Notes under the pieces: generated by a model
The model's input: the letters and a program-made list of their open reading frames with translations, nothing else
Databases searched by the model: none
What the model was told of the DNA's origin: nothing
Program-made: the position numbers and the translations under genes
In this document: positions 1 through 12,544 of the stretch, piece after piece
Layout: every line of letters begins with the position of its first letter
Numbering within the stretch: position 1 is the first letter of the stretch
NCBI GenBank assembly: GCA_000320545.1
Contig: ADNK01001010.1
Location: 1 to 51,892 of the forward strand
Source of the DNA: Bigelowiella natans CCMP2755
Lineage: Eukaryota > Cercozoa > Chlorarachniophyceae
Direction of reading: 5' to 3'
DNA: 51,892 bases

Positions 1-243
1 TGTGTGTCTATATGCATGCTCGAGCAGAGAGACAATAACAAAAATATATCTCTTTTATATATACACAAACTCTCTCTCTCTCTCTACATATATATATTCT
101 CTCTCTCGCCCCCCGCCACCGCCCCCTCCACACACACATACAGAGACCGCGCGCTCCATCTCTCGAGAGAGTGTCCGCGCGCACACACACACACAATACA
201 GTGAGTGAGAGAGAGAGAGATATATAGAGTATCGCGCGCTTTC

Positions 244-314
<71 letters not shown>

Positions 315-315
315 C

Positions 316-389
<74 letters not shown>

Positions 390-390
390 A

Positions 391-423
<33 letters not shown>

Positions 424-775
424 TAAAGGAGTACGACCTGAACAATATCTATCACCACCACTCGCAGAATGAATTGCGTCGATGTGCGAGGGAAGACTCT
501 CTCAAGATGGTAGTAGCGGTAGCAGTAGTAATAAGTGGTGGAGGAGGTGGCACGGGGGAAGCAGCAGAGGGGAAATAGTTGCAAGGGGAGAAACCGCTTC
601 TTAGCATGGAGAACCAAGATAATTTTGCTATTGTTTCTCTTCATCGTCATCCTTTCCTCTTCCTCCTCCTCCTCCTCCTCATCATCATGATCATCACTAT
701 CGATCGATCTATCTATCTATCTTCACGGTAATTGTTGTCTTCATTATTATCACTCATTCTTGCTAGCACTGGCAG
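1..775. repeat. Compound microsatellite tract, no gene recognised
   Basis: The left edge is almost wholly simple sequence: (CT)n, (CA)n, a C run, then at about 245-420 a chain of (TC)n, (AC)n, (TA)n, (TG)n and (GA)n. Around 430-650 the sequence is less repetitive, but no exon could be tied to a protein family. The end (about 655-720) holds (TCC)n, (ATC)n and GATC/ATCT repeats and runs into a plausible 3' splice site just before 776, so much of this tract is probably an intron or 5' flank of the next gene. Confidence 0.8.
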
Positions 776-1264
776 CCCGAGCTGACCAAAGGGGTCTGTA
801 TGCTCAATGATGCCATTCAAATCCGGGGCCCCTACTCGCGCCGGACGGGGCTAATGGGGGGAGGCGGCGCGACGACACAGCAACAGAAACAACAGCAACG
901 CTTACACTTCCTTGAATTCAGAGCCGAAGCGATGAGAGGAATAAAGGTCAATCTGCCTTTTTCATTACCCTTCGCCGCCGTGTGTTATCGTGCTGTAACA
1001 ACTCCGTCAAATTCGTCGTCGCAAAGCGTTTACGGCTAGTTGTTATGGTCGTTAGCGGGTGCACCTTCTCTTCTCAGGGAATGAGAGACGGTCTTCTTGC
1101 TCGTTTCTGTGATGATGATGATGATGGTGATTGCTACTGCTGCTCTAGGTGTGGGAGAACAATGGTCGGATAGCGGCCTTTCTGTGTGTTTATTCCAACA
1201 GCAGCCATCAGGGGAACAGCAGGTAGGTCTCAGCTGTTTCCTCTGTTTGGTGTTACAATTCTCT

Positions 1265-1295
<31 letters not shown>

Positions 1296-3139
1296 TAATT
1301 GTCACCCTCATTATCATCCTGTTCTTCTTGTTTTTCAAACCAGCTATGATTTGTATCTTGTACCCTCGCACATTCCTACTTACCCTCCTCCTCATCCTCC
1401 TCTTCCTCCCAATTCTTCCTCTCACTCCCTGCGTACGCACAGGGAAGAGAAATCCGAGGCCTCCAGCACCGCCACCATCGATTCTTTTTCCATCCGCGGA
1501 AGGTGTGTGTTGCCTCTAGTGGCTCTTCTCAGAGAGGGAAATTTTTAGAAATATATATATGTATATTTATATATATTTTTATACTCACGTATAATAATAA
1601 TAAAAGCAAACGTTCGAAATATCCTACCATTTTATCGCACCAAAGGCCAGAAGGAAAGCTGCTTGAATTCATCACGGAAGATCCCCAGGAACACATCATC
1701 GCTGGATGCTGCTATTTCGCACAGCCATCTGAGGGTAAGGGATGGAATGGAGGGGTGGGGAGGAGAGGGTTGTGGTTGACATCACGGCAGAGAGGAGAAG
1801 GAATGGCAAAGATGATGACGGTCGTGGCAACGACAACATCGAAAAAGAATTATAAAAATGAGCGTGTGCGTAGATGCTACGGCAGTTTACACTCTAGTAA
1901 CCACCCCCTCATCATCATCATCTATAATCGCAGGCAATGATCCCCCCCCAGCTGCAGCAGCCGCTGCCTTGACTGGAATACAGCTGGTCACAAACAAAGG
2001 ACGTCGAAGCGAAGTGCTCGGGGTTCGGACCCCCTCTACATCGGCCTTCGTAGCGCCCAAAGGCCATTTCCTTACTGGAATCGGTGGACGCTACGTGGCG
2101 ATGATGGGAGGGGGCAACGATGATGATGATGATGAGAGCGAGGATCGAAATGATGGCAGTGGGGGGATCTACTCGTTGGCTCTTGTGTATGTTACGATAG
2201 CTAGGTTTTCCTTTTCTTTGTGTGGTCCGTTGGACTGCTGCTGCTGCTGCTGCTGCTACATTCTTGCTGTGTTCCAAATAGACGACCATATTTCACATAC
2301 ACATGCACACGCACGCATATAGCTACAAAACCATCATTATCGTCGTCATCATCATCATTATCATCATCCACAAGATACGTTGCGGAGGAGAAGAGACGTG
2401 CAGCACAGGACATAGTCGACTCCAAACTGAGATCGATGGATGCAAAGCCGGTACAAAATGTATAGCATCAGTAGCAATGTAGCAGTAGCAATAGTAAAAG
2501 CGGCAGTGAAACGACGCTACCTTCTTCTTATGCATGACATCGATGGGTAATGATGATGCCCCTCCTGTCCTCTTCCTTCTCCTCTTCCTCCTCCTCCTCC
2601 TCCTCCATAGATCACACGGGACCTGTTGGTGCGGCGGCTGCTGAGATGGTTCAAAGGCGGTTTCTTCAAATGGACTGCTGTCCGCTGCGAGCGCTGCAAC
2701 GCAAACACGCAGGCTGCAGGCGCGTGTAGGGCGAACATAGCCGAGATGGCATGGGGTACTACTACTACTACTACAACTTTGCTGATATGTATATGTATAA
2801 AATACATAAAGACTATGTGTAGCGTGACTAACAACGGGATGAATGAAAGGAGGACACCGCGCTCATATCATCGTCGCGGTCGCATGATCGGTCGTCGCCA
2901 TAAGCATTCTCATCCATTATCTCCTCCCAACAGGTGCAGGCATCGTCGAGCTTCATCGATGCGTCAATCCGACCTGCCAGCACACAACGCGCTTTCCGCG
3001 ATACAACCACCCCTCCAAACTCATGGAGACAAGGATGGGACGGTGCGGGGTATTATCGAGGGGGGGGTTGGGGGGGGGGAGGGTGGGATTCGGAGAAGAG
3101 TAGACAATCGGATAACATATTATATTTATTGTTTTAATA

Positions 3140-3204
<65 letters not shown>

Positions 3205-4438
3205 TGAATCCCCCCAAAAACCTCAAAATTCGAAACGCTCAGCTCCTATATCTCAATAATTATCAATTACTTCTTGACACGTTGCGGTGCCAACACACGC
3301 AATACATCCTACACACGGCCGCAACCCCATCCCTGATCGCTTCCTGCCATCTCGTTATATATATTTCTTCTAGATTCAACACCGACGTAATGGGGCGAAG
3401 AACGATGGTCTCTGAGCAAGAGCTTGCGGCCATCATCCGCAACATCAACAGCGCGTGTAAGAGAGTCGTAGCGTCCCTGCGAACACCCAACAGGAACGTC
3501 TTCCGACACATATCTGAATGGGACCTGGAGGAGCAGAAGGAGCTATCAGCGACGCTAGCGCAGCAAGAGGTAAAGGAAGAGGACTTAAAGGCGGAGGAGA
3601 AGCGAGGGCGTCAAACCGGTAGCAAACGCAACATTGCCTTTGCCAGCATCATCATCATCACCATCTTCACGATCATAATCCTCGTCATAGTCGTCGTCGT
3701 CATCATCATCATCATCATCATCATTATCTTCCTAACGATAACAAGGCTCTGTGGAGTGGAAAGCAGCAAGAGGGGAGCTAGGGCGTGATCGTGGGACATC
3801 TACAGCTTCACGACAGCAGCAGCAGCAGCAGCACAACAAATCGCGCGTAATTCGCATACGTGTACGTGCAGGACTGTGGGTTGACCAGATTGCGTTTGAT
3901 AGAGAAGATGGTTCAAAGGTGCGGTTTGGCACTAATTATAGCCCATATTCTTCGAATCTTCATTATGATCATCTTCTTGTTTAATGGTCTTGTTTTTCCT
4001 CATCATCATTATCATCATCAACCTCATCATCATCGTAATTATCATTTGTTTTCTACCTCTAATACCCCCCCCCCCCCCCCTCCCCCCTCTCCAAAATGTT
4101 CAAGAGCGTTTACGGAGGCAGCGGCGGCTCAGAGTGCCCAGCATTCGAGTAAGAATTGTTCTTAATTACTTCATTTGGCAAACCAAACCATATAAAGAAA
4201 GGGGTAGAACTAAATTGTGTGGCGTTGCGATTTTTCTCTCCTCCCCCTCCTCCTCCTCCTCCTCCTCCTTTGCCTCTTTTTAAAACTCATCTATATCCGC
4301 TGCTGCTGCTGTCGCTGCTCTTTCAACCAACGCACCACAAAATATGCAGAATGGGAGCAACAGAGTACCTCACTGGGGTTCAGACACGAAGAGGCGACCA
4401 CTTGGACGCTGTGAGGTGCGAGAGACAAAGAGGAGAGA

Positions 4439-4476
<38 letters not shown>

Positions 4477-5497
4477 TACACTGATAGAAAGAGGACCACG
4501 GTTCCTACAGTTTACGTGCTCACTTCATTTGCCTCCCCCCCATGTATGTTGGCTGATATGAATTTCTCTTTCTCCTACGAAGATTTACCACCAACACGGG
4601 GCGCATATCGTCATGGTACGGTGGGAGCGCGGGTGGAGAACCGTTGGACTTTCTCGCCCCCACAGCCACTGGCAGCAAAGATAGCGAAAGGAAAGAAGAG
4701 GGAATGATCGTCGGCTTGGTAGTTAAACCGAACGCGATGTGTCCGCCCATACTCTCTGTGATTGCTGCACCTGTTCCAAGAGATCTTTTGAAGAGAAAAG
4801 AAAATGAGCAGGAGGAGGAGGAGGGGAAGAAAAAAAGGCGAATACAACAGCAGCAACAGCAACAACAACAACAGCAAAAGCCCTCCTCCACCTCCTCCTC
4901 CTCCTCCTCCTCGTCAAAAGCATCTACGGAGGCACGAATAATGGCTAAGAAGACTTTTGCAGGGTTTGTGTGTTCGCAACATGCTTCATCATCATTTTTA
5001 TCACTATCAAGATCATCATCATTAGCTGCACTACTATCTTAGTAATCATCGTCAACCATCGCATCATCGATAACATCATATCATCATCATCATCATCATC
5101 ACCATCATCATCATTTTAATTCAAAATGACTGACAGTCCAAAAATTCTATTCTCCTCCCCTCCTTTTCGATGCTCTGTCCTTCGCTTTATCAAAACCACA
5201 TCATAATCTCATCACAACGACGATGCAGCTATCTTCATATGTACTTACGCGGATGCGGCGATAAGAACTGCTCCAATAAAAACTGCAGATCATCCCAAGC
5301 TTTTCCTCAGGTCTCCACACTCGATGTTGACTATATAGTATTTTCTCGGTGTAATTATGTTTGTATTTTTCTTATATCAGGAGCTAAAGAAGATGACACA
5401 CGCCGTAGCCGTGCAGAAGTCGTTGGTAAAGCTCAAGACACATCAATCTAAAAGTCTATGCAAGGGAGCGCGCAAAATCGTAGGCCTTCCATTGTAA
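776..5497 (+). CDS. Peptide:N-glycanase-like protein with N- and C-terminal jacalin-like lectin segments; catalytic core incomplete
   Basis: Exons, phase-consistent: 776-946, 1149-1222, 1443-1502, 1646-1734, 1934-2186, 2375-2450, 2611-2755, 2934-3049, 3374-3569, 4105-4148, 4350-4415, 4583-4967, 5381-5497 (stop TAA). The 5' end is open; ATG 800 is the first in-frame start. PNGase removes N-glycans from misfolded ERAD substrates. The PNGase signature is clear: [12 protein letters not shown] and paired CxxC zinc-ligand cysteines (2611-2755), [15 protein letters not shown] then GRCG with the catalytic Cys (2934-3049), and the C-terminal helix [19 protein letters not shown] (3374-3569). Exons 4105-4967 form a jacalin-type lectin domain ([36 protein letters not shown]), followed by a Q/S-rich tail. 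Exons 1443-2186 look like another copy ([23 protein letters not shown]). The segment with the catalytic His (DHVW) and Asp (HxDPCE) is absent between 3049 and 3374, and phase demands a missing exon of length 3n+2. Identity is certain; activity is doubtful. Confidence 0.85.
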
Positions 5498-6019
5498 TGT
5501 GTAGACTGCATGGGAAAGCAGCAATGGTTATAACCTGATACATTGTCACGCCTCTTTGCTTCACTAAATCAGTATTCGATTTGGTGTTGAATCCGTTAAC
5601 AAATATTTATCAAGTAAATTTAAAAGTTTACATTGCATTGATCATTGATGTGAGCTTCGAGTGCACGAAGTCGCTACGATATGGTTTGTCAGAGACACGT
5701 TGCGCTCTAGCGCTGCTGCATGCAGATGCCCATTGTGCCTGTTTTCGACATGGTCCATGCGCGTGTGGTGAATCCAGACAAAGCAATGTTGACATATGTG
5801 TCACACGTGCATCACATTGCGCTGTGTCCATGCAGACACAGCAACGCACATTCTAGCATTCTAGCATTGCACAGCGCACGCTGCGCACGCTAGCACGTGA
5901 CTACGCAACGCTACGGGCGGTGTGATTGAATTTGCAACGCTAATGTGTGAACGTGTGTGTGTTCTGTGCGTGCGCATGTTTCACGTGGCGCCAGGGTTGT
6001 AGCATGGAATGACTAGATG

Positions 6020-6058
6020 ACCATGCTAGCATGCTAGCACAATGCATGCTGGCATGGT
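6020..6058. repeat. Imperfect inverted repeat (15-bp arms)
   Basis: The left arm ACCATGCTAGCATGC (6020-6034) pairs with the right arm GCATGCTGGCATGGT (6044-6058), with one mismatch and a 9-nt loop. The arms are built from the CATGC/GCATG words that recur in the other intergenic tracts. Confidence 0.75.
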
Positions 6059-6130
6059 GAGACATGACAACATCGTGCAATGAGAGTGTCGTTTGAGATC
6101 ATGACTCTCTAGCTCTGCTGCAAGAAGTGT

Positions 6131-6132
6131 GC

Positions 6133-6175
<43 letters not shown>
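6131..6175. repeat. (GT)n microsatellite
   Basis: About 20 uninterrupted GT units preceded by GTGCGTGC. It is one of the few long dinucleotide runs outside an intron in this window. Confidence 0.95.
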
Positions 6176-6178
<3 letters not shown>

Positions 6179-6848
6179 GGAAGGCACTCCCATTGGCACA
6201 TGCATCTTTGCTGATCCAGCTGAGACGTGGTGAGTGCACATGCCAGCATGGTGCACTGCAGAATCGAACCTTCTAGCCTTCCACGTCGCTGTCTTTCCTG
6301 ACCCTGAAGCTTTCTGGCTTTGACAAAAGAAAAAGCGAAACAAAGCGTTTCCACGTGGTGGAGGTCAAGTTTTCGAACGGGCCATGAAGGGGTGAAATGC
6401 CATCAGAAACACACGTGCATGACACCTGGAACATTGAAACCCCTCGCGAAAGCAGTGAGTTGATTGTGGGCAAAGATCGATGAGAATATGATCACCACAT
6501 TTTTTTCGATGCAATTGAATGCGCTCGCGCACGACGGACGCGTTTCTGAACGACTGCGATCGCGGCGGCCGTTGGACGATCAGCTACAAGCGTTGTTGCG
6601 ACCTCGGAAAAGGAGACTTTCCACTCCGCGTGTTGGGCTTTCGAACCGGGAGACCGTTTTTGAACGCCGCCCAGGAAAATGTAGACAAAAAGAACAATAA
6701 GTACATGTCGTTCAGTACTTTTGGGCCCATTTTATTCATTTTCCCGGATATTTTGGATAAACATGAGAAGTCAATTTGTGCCATCTAGAATGGCGGCCAC
6801 AGCCCATGTTCTGGGCCTTTCTAAGAATCCGGTCATTGGCTAAGAACC

Positions 6849-9800
6849 ATGCTAGCGTACACTCTCGTCCCAATTATCCTGCCAGCCCTGGCCTCTACCG
6901 GGTGAGTAACTCGCCACACAGTAGTTTTTGTGTTTGGAAGGCACTCGATCGTTCGTTCAGAAGAAGACGTGCTCAACTGTTAATCGTGATTTCATGGAAA
7001 ATAATGAAATTTAAACGTGAAACCCTATCGATAAGTAGCAAATGGGAGAGTAATGAAAACTTTGCCCATAAACTAGATGTCTTTTTTTTTCAGGCTTCGA
7101 ACTACCTGGGGTAGGGGTAGTTTCGTGGACTGCAGTACCCCCTCTCGCTCATGTGCAATACCACACAAGGAGACGCGTACGTTATTGCATGTTGTTCCAA
7201 CGGGAACGCATCTTCCTCCCCTCTCCTATACACCTGATATACAGGAGGTAGTGCTTAATTTTATGTGCGTTGTATATCTTATTGGTCGATTCGACTCCTT
7301 CAGCTTCTTCAACCTCCCCCCAAGCTCTCTCACCTCCTTACCTCTTCTTCTTTTCCACGAAAGGTTGTCCCTATTTCTTTGAGAGGGTATCACGGAGGAG
7401 GTTATTGTCATCATCTCCGTTCCCAGCGCCGCCATCACCGGAATTGTATAACGCGCACACGCCGCATGCGTGACCCCATCGACATCAGCAACACCTATCT
7501 CATTAACGACCGCACCTCTTCCTTGCGCCAAGCAGCACAGCAGCAGGTATCTACAGATACATCTGCCTCCTCTACCTCCATCACCGCCACCACCACTCCA
7601 TCCTCCTCCTCCTCCTCCTCATCGTTGTCATCACGGAAATCACTCCGAAGCACGAAGAAGCGAGACTTAGACCAGAAAAGAGCAAGCATGGGCATAGATA
7701 GTGCCATGGACTTGCAGCAAATTCGTGCTACTACAGCCAGTATTATCCCCGAACTGCCTCGCACACTGTTTGAGGAAGATGATAGCTACAGGCCTGACGG
7801 TAGGTTCAGCATGGGCCGGGAAGTAGTAGCAATAGCAATACATTAGTAGCAGTAGTCGTAGTATTACTCTTTGCTGTTGTTGTTGTTGTTGGTGGTGGTG
7901 GTGATGATGATGATGATGTTATGATGGTTACCTCTCCTATCTCCATCACATAAATCAGGGAGCGTGCAGGCCTGGTGCGTTGGCGCGGCTCTTGGTATCA
8001 AATATCATTAGACACAACCAAACACATCATCATCACCATCACCATCATCATCATCATCATGGTGGTGGTGGTGGTGGTGGTAGTGGCAGCGACAGACGAG
8101 TAGAACCAAACTTACCATGGAGATCATTACATCGATGCAGATTAAACTGTGTTGGCCTCGCAATGCACGGCACTGCTAACACGTCATTGAACATCATCTC
8201 ATTTCCATCTCGTTTCCTTCCCCGCTGCAGATATGGAGGCGATCCGCGAGCAATTCTTCCACACGGATTTCATTTTCACCGCCCCACCAGACGACTACTT
8301 GCTATCGTCCGGAGGCAGTGCCGCGGGGGGGCGTCGACAGTTCCTGTCCCCAAGGCGCGGTCTCGCCAACTTCCTCAAGCGGATAGGCAGCAAGAAAAAA
8401 AAGAAGAACAACAACCAGGTTCATCTTGCCTTTCTGTTACAGTGATGATGATGATGATGATGATGATGATAATAATGGTGATTTTTTTAACGCACGCTCC
8501 ACAACGTATTTTCGTCGAACAGAGGCCTCCAACAGTCGACAGCCTGGGGACGCTTGAAGCAGCAACATCAGCATTGTCTGCTGAGGAAGCAGCACCATCA
8601 TCGGACATGGGAGGAGGAGGAAGGCTGTCTTCTTCAAACAACGAAGCTAACAGCGCTAGCTCGTCCTCCTCCTCCTCCTCCTCCTCCTCTTCTTTCTCCC
8701 CGCCGCCTTCCCTGATGGCGCGTATGGCGAAATCGAAGCCCCAACCACCGCTAGAGCTGAGGATCACGAGTGTGTTTGATGAGGTAGCGATGAAGCTGGT
8801 TGGGGAATATGGATGTTGATGATGATGGCTGATGACGGGGATGGGGAGGCAGGGGGAGAGTTGCTGGACCAAAATAGCTTATGGGAGAGATGTGCATGTA
8901 TTATTACTAAGTTCTCGAAATGCGTAACCTGTAGTGAGATTACGTCTTTTCCTCTCTCTCTCTCTTTCTCTCTCTTTCTTTCTCCCCCCCCCCCCCCCGT
9001 CCCCAGGTACTGTTTGGCAAGGTCGGAAACTCTGACGTCTTCTTGTTCAAGTTCGGCGTCGTCGTCGCATGGGGGGTGTGTGCGGCCGCTATAGCTGCAG
9101 CTGCAAAACATTTAGGAGGATATGTTATGCATACGTTACCAAGCAGCTCTGCACTGCATGCATGCAACATCTAGCACAATTGAATGTATTCATTTGACGA
9201 TGGTGTGTGCGTGCGTGCGTGCGTGCGTGTCTACTTTCTGATTCATTGTTGTCGTTTTTCATCAAACTCCTCCTCATCCTACTTCTTCTTATTATTATTC
9301 AGATGTCAGAAAGTGAGATGGAGAGGCTTTGTAGAGTCGTGCAGCCCTATATCTTCCAGCCCGCATCCAAGCTAGAAGTAATACCAGTAGTACTACTATT
9401 CAATGTTTTTGGTCCTTCCCCTCCCCCCCCCCCTCCTCCTCCTCCTTCTGCTGCTGCTGCTGCTGTTTTCCGTATTGGAGGAAAGAAGTAGGCTAGATAT
9501 ACATCGGAATTAGAGCTATAGCTGCTCTTGCTGCAAGCAACCATTAACTTACATGTGTACCATCATCACCGCCACGTATTTCTGGCCCTACGATAAATAC
9601 AACGAATAGCGAAGACATCAACCTGTCGTCATCATAGCCAACATCATTATTATCATTATCATCATCATCGTCATCGTCATCATCATCATCATCATCATCA
9701 GCTCGAGAAGGACGAGATGAAATTCACGTATTGGGATCAACCGACACAAGTTGTCAATGAATCGAGTGGTGAGGGGGTGGCGGTACAGAGCAATGAAGGC

Positions 9801-10801
9801 GGCACCCTCGTGACGCAAGTGGCAGCAGGAACATCATCAGCAACAATAGGAGGAGGAGGGGGAGGGGGGGGAGGGGGAGGAGGGTCGGGTGGAGCGGTAC
9901 AAGCAGGATATGATTCTGACAGAAACAAGATCAAGACAATCAAGAAGGACACTTTCCCTCTCGTCACTTCAAACACGTTCGAGAAAGTCGCCTATTCGTA
10001 TGGCTTTGCCCAGGTGACGATGCGGGGTGTGAGGACGGGGAGGGGGGGGAGAAAGGGGAGATAGTGGATGGGGTGAGTAGCAGCAGTAGCTTTCTCCTTC
10101 ATGTTACATCAAACGTTGGTGGTGAGAGTTTCTTATTCCTTCATCACATTTTTCCCTCCTCCTCCTCCTCCTCCTCCTCTACTTCCATGCCGATTCGTCC
10201 CATCCGCCCCCCCTCCATCTTCGTCTTCTCGGTTCCTTCATCATCAGAGTACGAAACTCTCCGTATTTGAGAGCATAATTGACCGCACCATTGATAAGAC
10301 CAAGAGGATCCCTGAGTCCCTAGCCCGACATGGTGAAAAAAGAAGAAAAAGAAGAAGAAGAAGAGGAAGAAGAAGAAGAAGGAAGAATGAGAAAATGGTG
10401 GTGCCGGTAGTGGTGATAGCACGTTCGGGTGTAAGCGAGAGGGGAGAGGCATACTGCCGCGCACACGCCACCACCATCCAATATACCACCTTTGGAGGAT
10501 ATAGGTGTTTTGTTGTTGTTCATTCTCTGTCTCGCTTCTTCTTCTTCTGCTGCTGCTCCTGCTGCTCTATATCCCTCCCAAGGCACAACTTGGATGTCGA
10601 GGAGAAACATCGCCAAACAGCTTGGCCAGCTGTTCGTGCTGCGATGCAATGTTAACTTACAGGTGCGCCCCCATCACCCACAACTTGTTCAACACGCCGT
10701 AGTAGCGTGTTCGCGTTGATGTTCTACGAGATTCGTCACTCGAGGACATTGTGAGTAGTGGTAGTAGTAGTAATAGTAGTAGTAGTAGTAGTAGGTAGGA
10801 T

Positions 10802-10838
<37 letters not shown>

Positions 10839-11183
10839 TGTGCAGGATCGTATTGACAACATTCCTTCCCATCATCATCATCATCGTTATCATCATCAGA
10901 CGGATATATTGGACACGCCGGAGATATTGTGGGACTTCGACGAGTGGGAGGTGGGTGGTAGTGACATCATCATGGGAAATCGAGCCATTAAAAATGGAAG
11001 CGCGCTGATGATAATAAGATGGATGATAACGTTTTTTGATGAAAAATAACGATAATCTATAGTAATTCTGAGTCGCCATAGCCATATCATCATTTATCAT
11101 CAATCGTCAAATCATCATTCAGTCCTTATACATGGCATCGAAGAAGTATCTTGGGGTGAAGGAAAGGTAGCCTCCTTGCTGAT

Positions 11184-11228
<45 letters not shown>

Positions 11229-11716
11229 ACGGAGACAACTGGCACCGGTGATGAGTAGCAGCCGTGTATGTTTCAGAGCAAAAATCATCGGTGCTTTCGC
11301 ACCTTTTCATGTTGTTACGATATCCGTGGGATGATGATGGATGGTCGGGGAAAACGCACAAACGCATAGCGATATTACCTACATTTATTCTATGGTTTCT
11401 TCTTTTTCTTCTTTCTTTGTAGGGTTCATATCCTCAACCAACGTCTGGACGTGATAAAGGTGATTATCTAGTACAACTTTGAATGAGGAGGAGGGTCTTA
11501 AAGTAACGTTGCGGCCTATTCGTCGTCATGAGCATCATCGTCGTCGTTTTCGTTGTCTCCATCATCATCAGTATCATCATCAATCATGACGTTATTTTAT
11601 CGGTTGTCATCGTTGCTCACCGCAGGATCTATACAACATCTTGAACGATGAGCTAGGCGTGCAGCAAAGCCATCGAGAAGGTAGTAACAAGTGGAAAGCT
11701 AGAAGGGGACGGGTGG

Positions 11717-11765
<49 letters not shown>

Positions 11766-12146
11766 GAAGAAGAAGAAGAAGAAGAAGAAGAAGAAGAAGA
11801 AAAGAGACAAATTGTTGTCATTATTGTTGTCACTGCGCAACAGCAAGTGTCATCTTGTGCACACTGCCGCGACAGTATTTTTCGCATATTTTATCATTGA
11901 TTATCATTATCATTTCCATCATCCGGGTCGACACCGTCATCCATTTACTCGATGTGGTCTTCGCTTTCAGGCCTGATCATCATCACACTGATTTCGCTTG
12001 AGCTATTCGTAGAAATCTTCAAGGCAAGAAATTGAAGAAGAAGAAGAAGATGATGATGATGATGACAATGATATGATAGCGGATATAAATTCTGTCCCTC
12101 CCTCCTTTTCTCCATCCTCCCCTCCCTTCCGCAAGAAGCAATTTCA

Positions 12147-12180
<34 letters not shown>

Positions 12181-12242
12181 CTGCGGTGCTCATCAGCGGC
12201 TATCCCGCTAATGGCACGTGTTAATCAAACACGAATAAGATG

Positions 12243-12280
<38 letters not shown>

Positions 12281-12409
12281 ACGTATATATGACACATCAG
12301 GAACTGATCGATATTCCAGGCATTGCTGAAACCATACGCGACTTACCTGCTGCAATCACTGCAGCTGCGGCGTCTTCCCCGTTTAAGGCTGTCCTCGTCC
12401 TGCTCGTAG
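6849..12409 (+). CDS. DUF155 (RMD1/RMND1/YagE-type) membrane protein A
   Basis: Sixteen exons give about 680 aa: 6849-6901, 7094-7247, 7364-7799, 8231-8418, 8523-8783, 9007-9075, 9303-9377, 9702-10013, 10248-10332, 10583-10662, 10900-10950, 11123-11166, 11423-11459, 11626-11680, 11971-12023, 12320-12409. All phases agree. The start opens a hydrophobic, signal- or presequence-like leader. The DUF155 landmarks appear in order: DVFLFKFGVVVAWG, FEKVAYSYGFAQSTKLSVFE, DRTIDKTKRIPESLA, IAKQLGQLFVLRCNVNLQ, DILDTPEILWD, HILNQRLDVIKDLYNILND, and a closing transmembrane helix GLIIITLISLELFVEIF. Family members include yeast Rmd1 and human RMND1 (mitochondrial translation). A Ser-rich, poorly conserved N-terminal half and a Gly run at about 9850-9885 are extra. 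Intron 15 starts with GC (AAG/GCAAGA). If the last exon is read in another phase, the end would be at 12432. A second family member lies tail-to-tail at 14141-16446. Confidence 0.9.
12024..12319 (+). other. Probable GC-AG intron (DUF155 A, last intron)
   Basis: The donor reads AAG/GCAAGA, a good match to the GC-type 5' splice consensus. No GT donor keeps the frame after the conserved transmembrane helix. The acceptor is ATATTCCAG/G at 12319. The intron carries (GAA)n/(GAT)n, (CA)n and (TA)n repeats. Confidence 0.6.
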
Positions 12410-12487
12410 CGATGGTTTCGACTTTAGCATAGAAGAGAAGAATAATCAACGTCCTGAGAAAGTGCTGTGTGGGAAAAAAATCTGATG

Positions 12488-12544
<57 letters not shown>

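Larger units (their letters stand above)
5498..6848. other. Intergenic tract, no gene recognised
   Basis: Between the PNGase-like stop and the start of the next gene. It is mostly non-repetitive sequence with many GCATGC, CTAGC and CACGTG-like words, a (GT)n run at about 6131-6175, and an imperfect hairpin at 6020-6058. Short open frames exist (for example 6464-6700) but resemble no family. The last 350 bp should contain the promoter of the following DUF155 gene. Confidence 0.6.

Noticed and set aside
8-650. Several long open frames in 1-650, on both strands.
   Set aside because: They are translations of CT/CA/TA microsatellites and carry no protein signal.
3143-3205. Regularly repeated units that might suggest a CRISPR or satellite array.
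   Set aside because: They are plain (AC)n(TA)n dinucleotide repeats in an intron, and the genome is eukaryotic.
6464-6788. Open frames of 78 and 89 codons upstream of DUF155 A.
   Set aside because: No recognisable domain and two overlapping frames; better explained as promoter or 5' flank.
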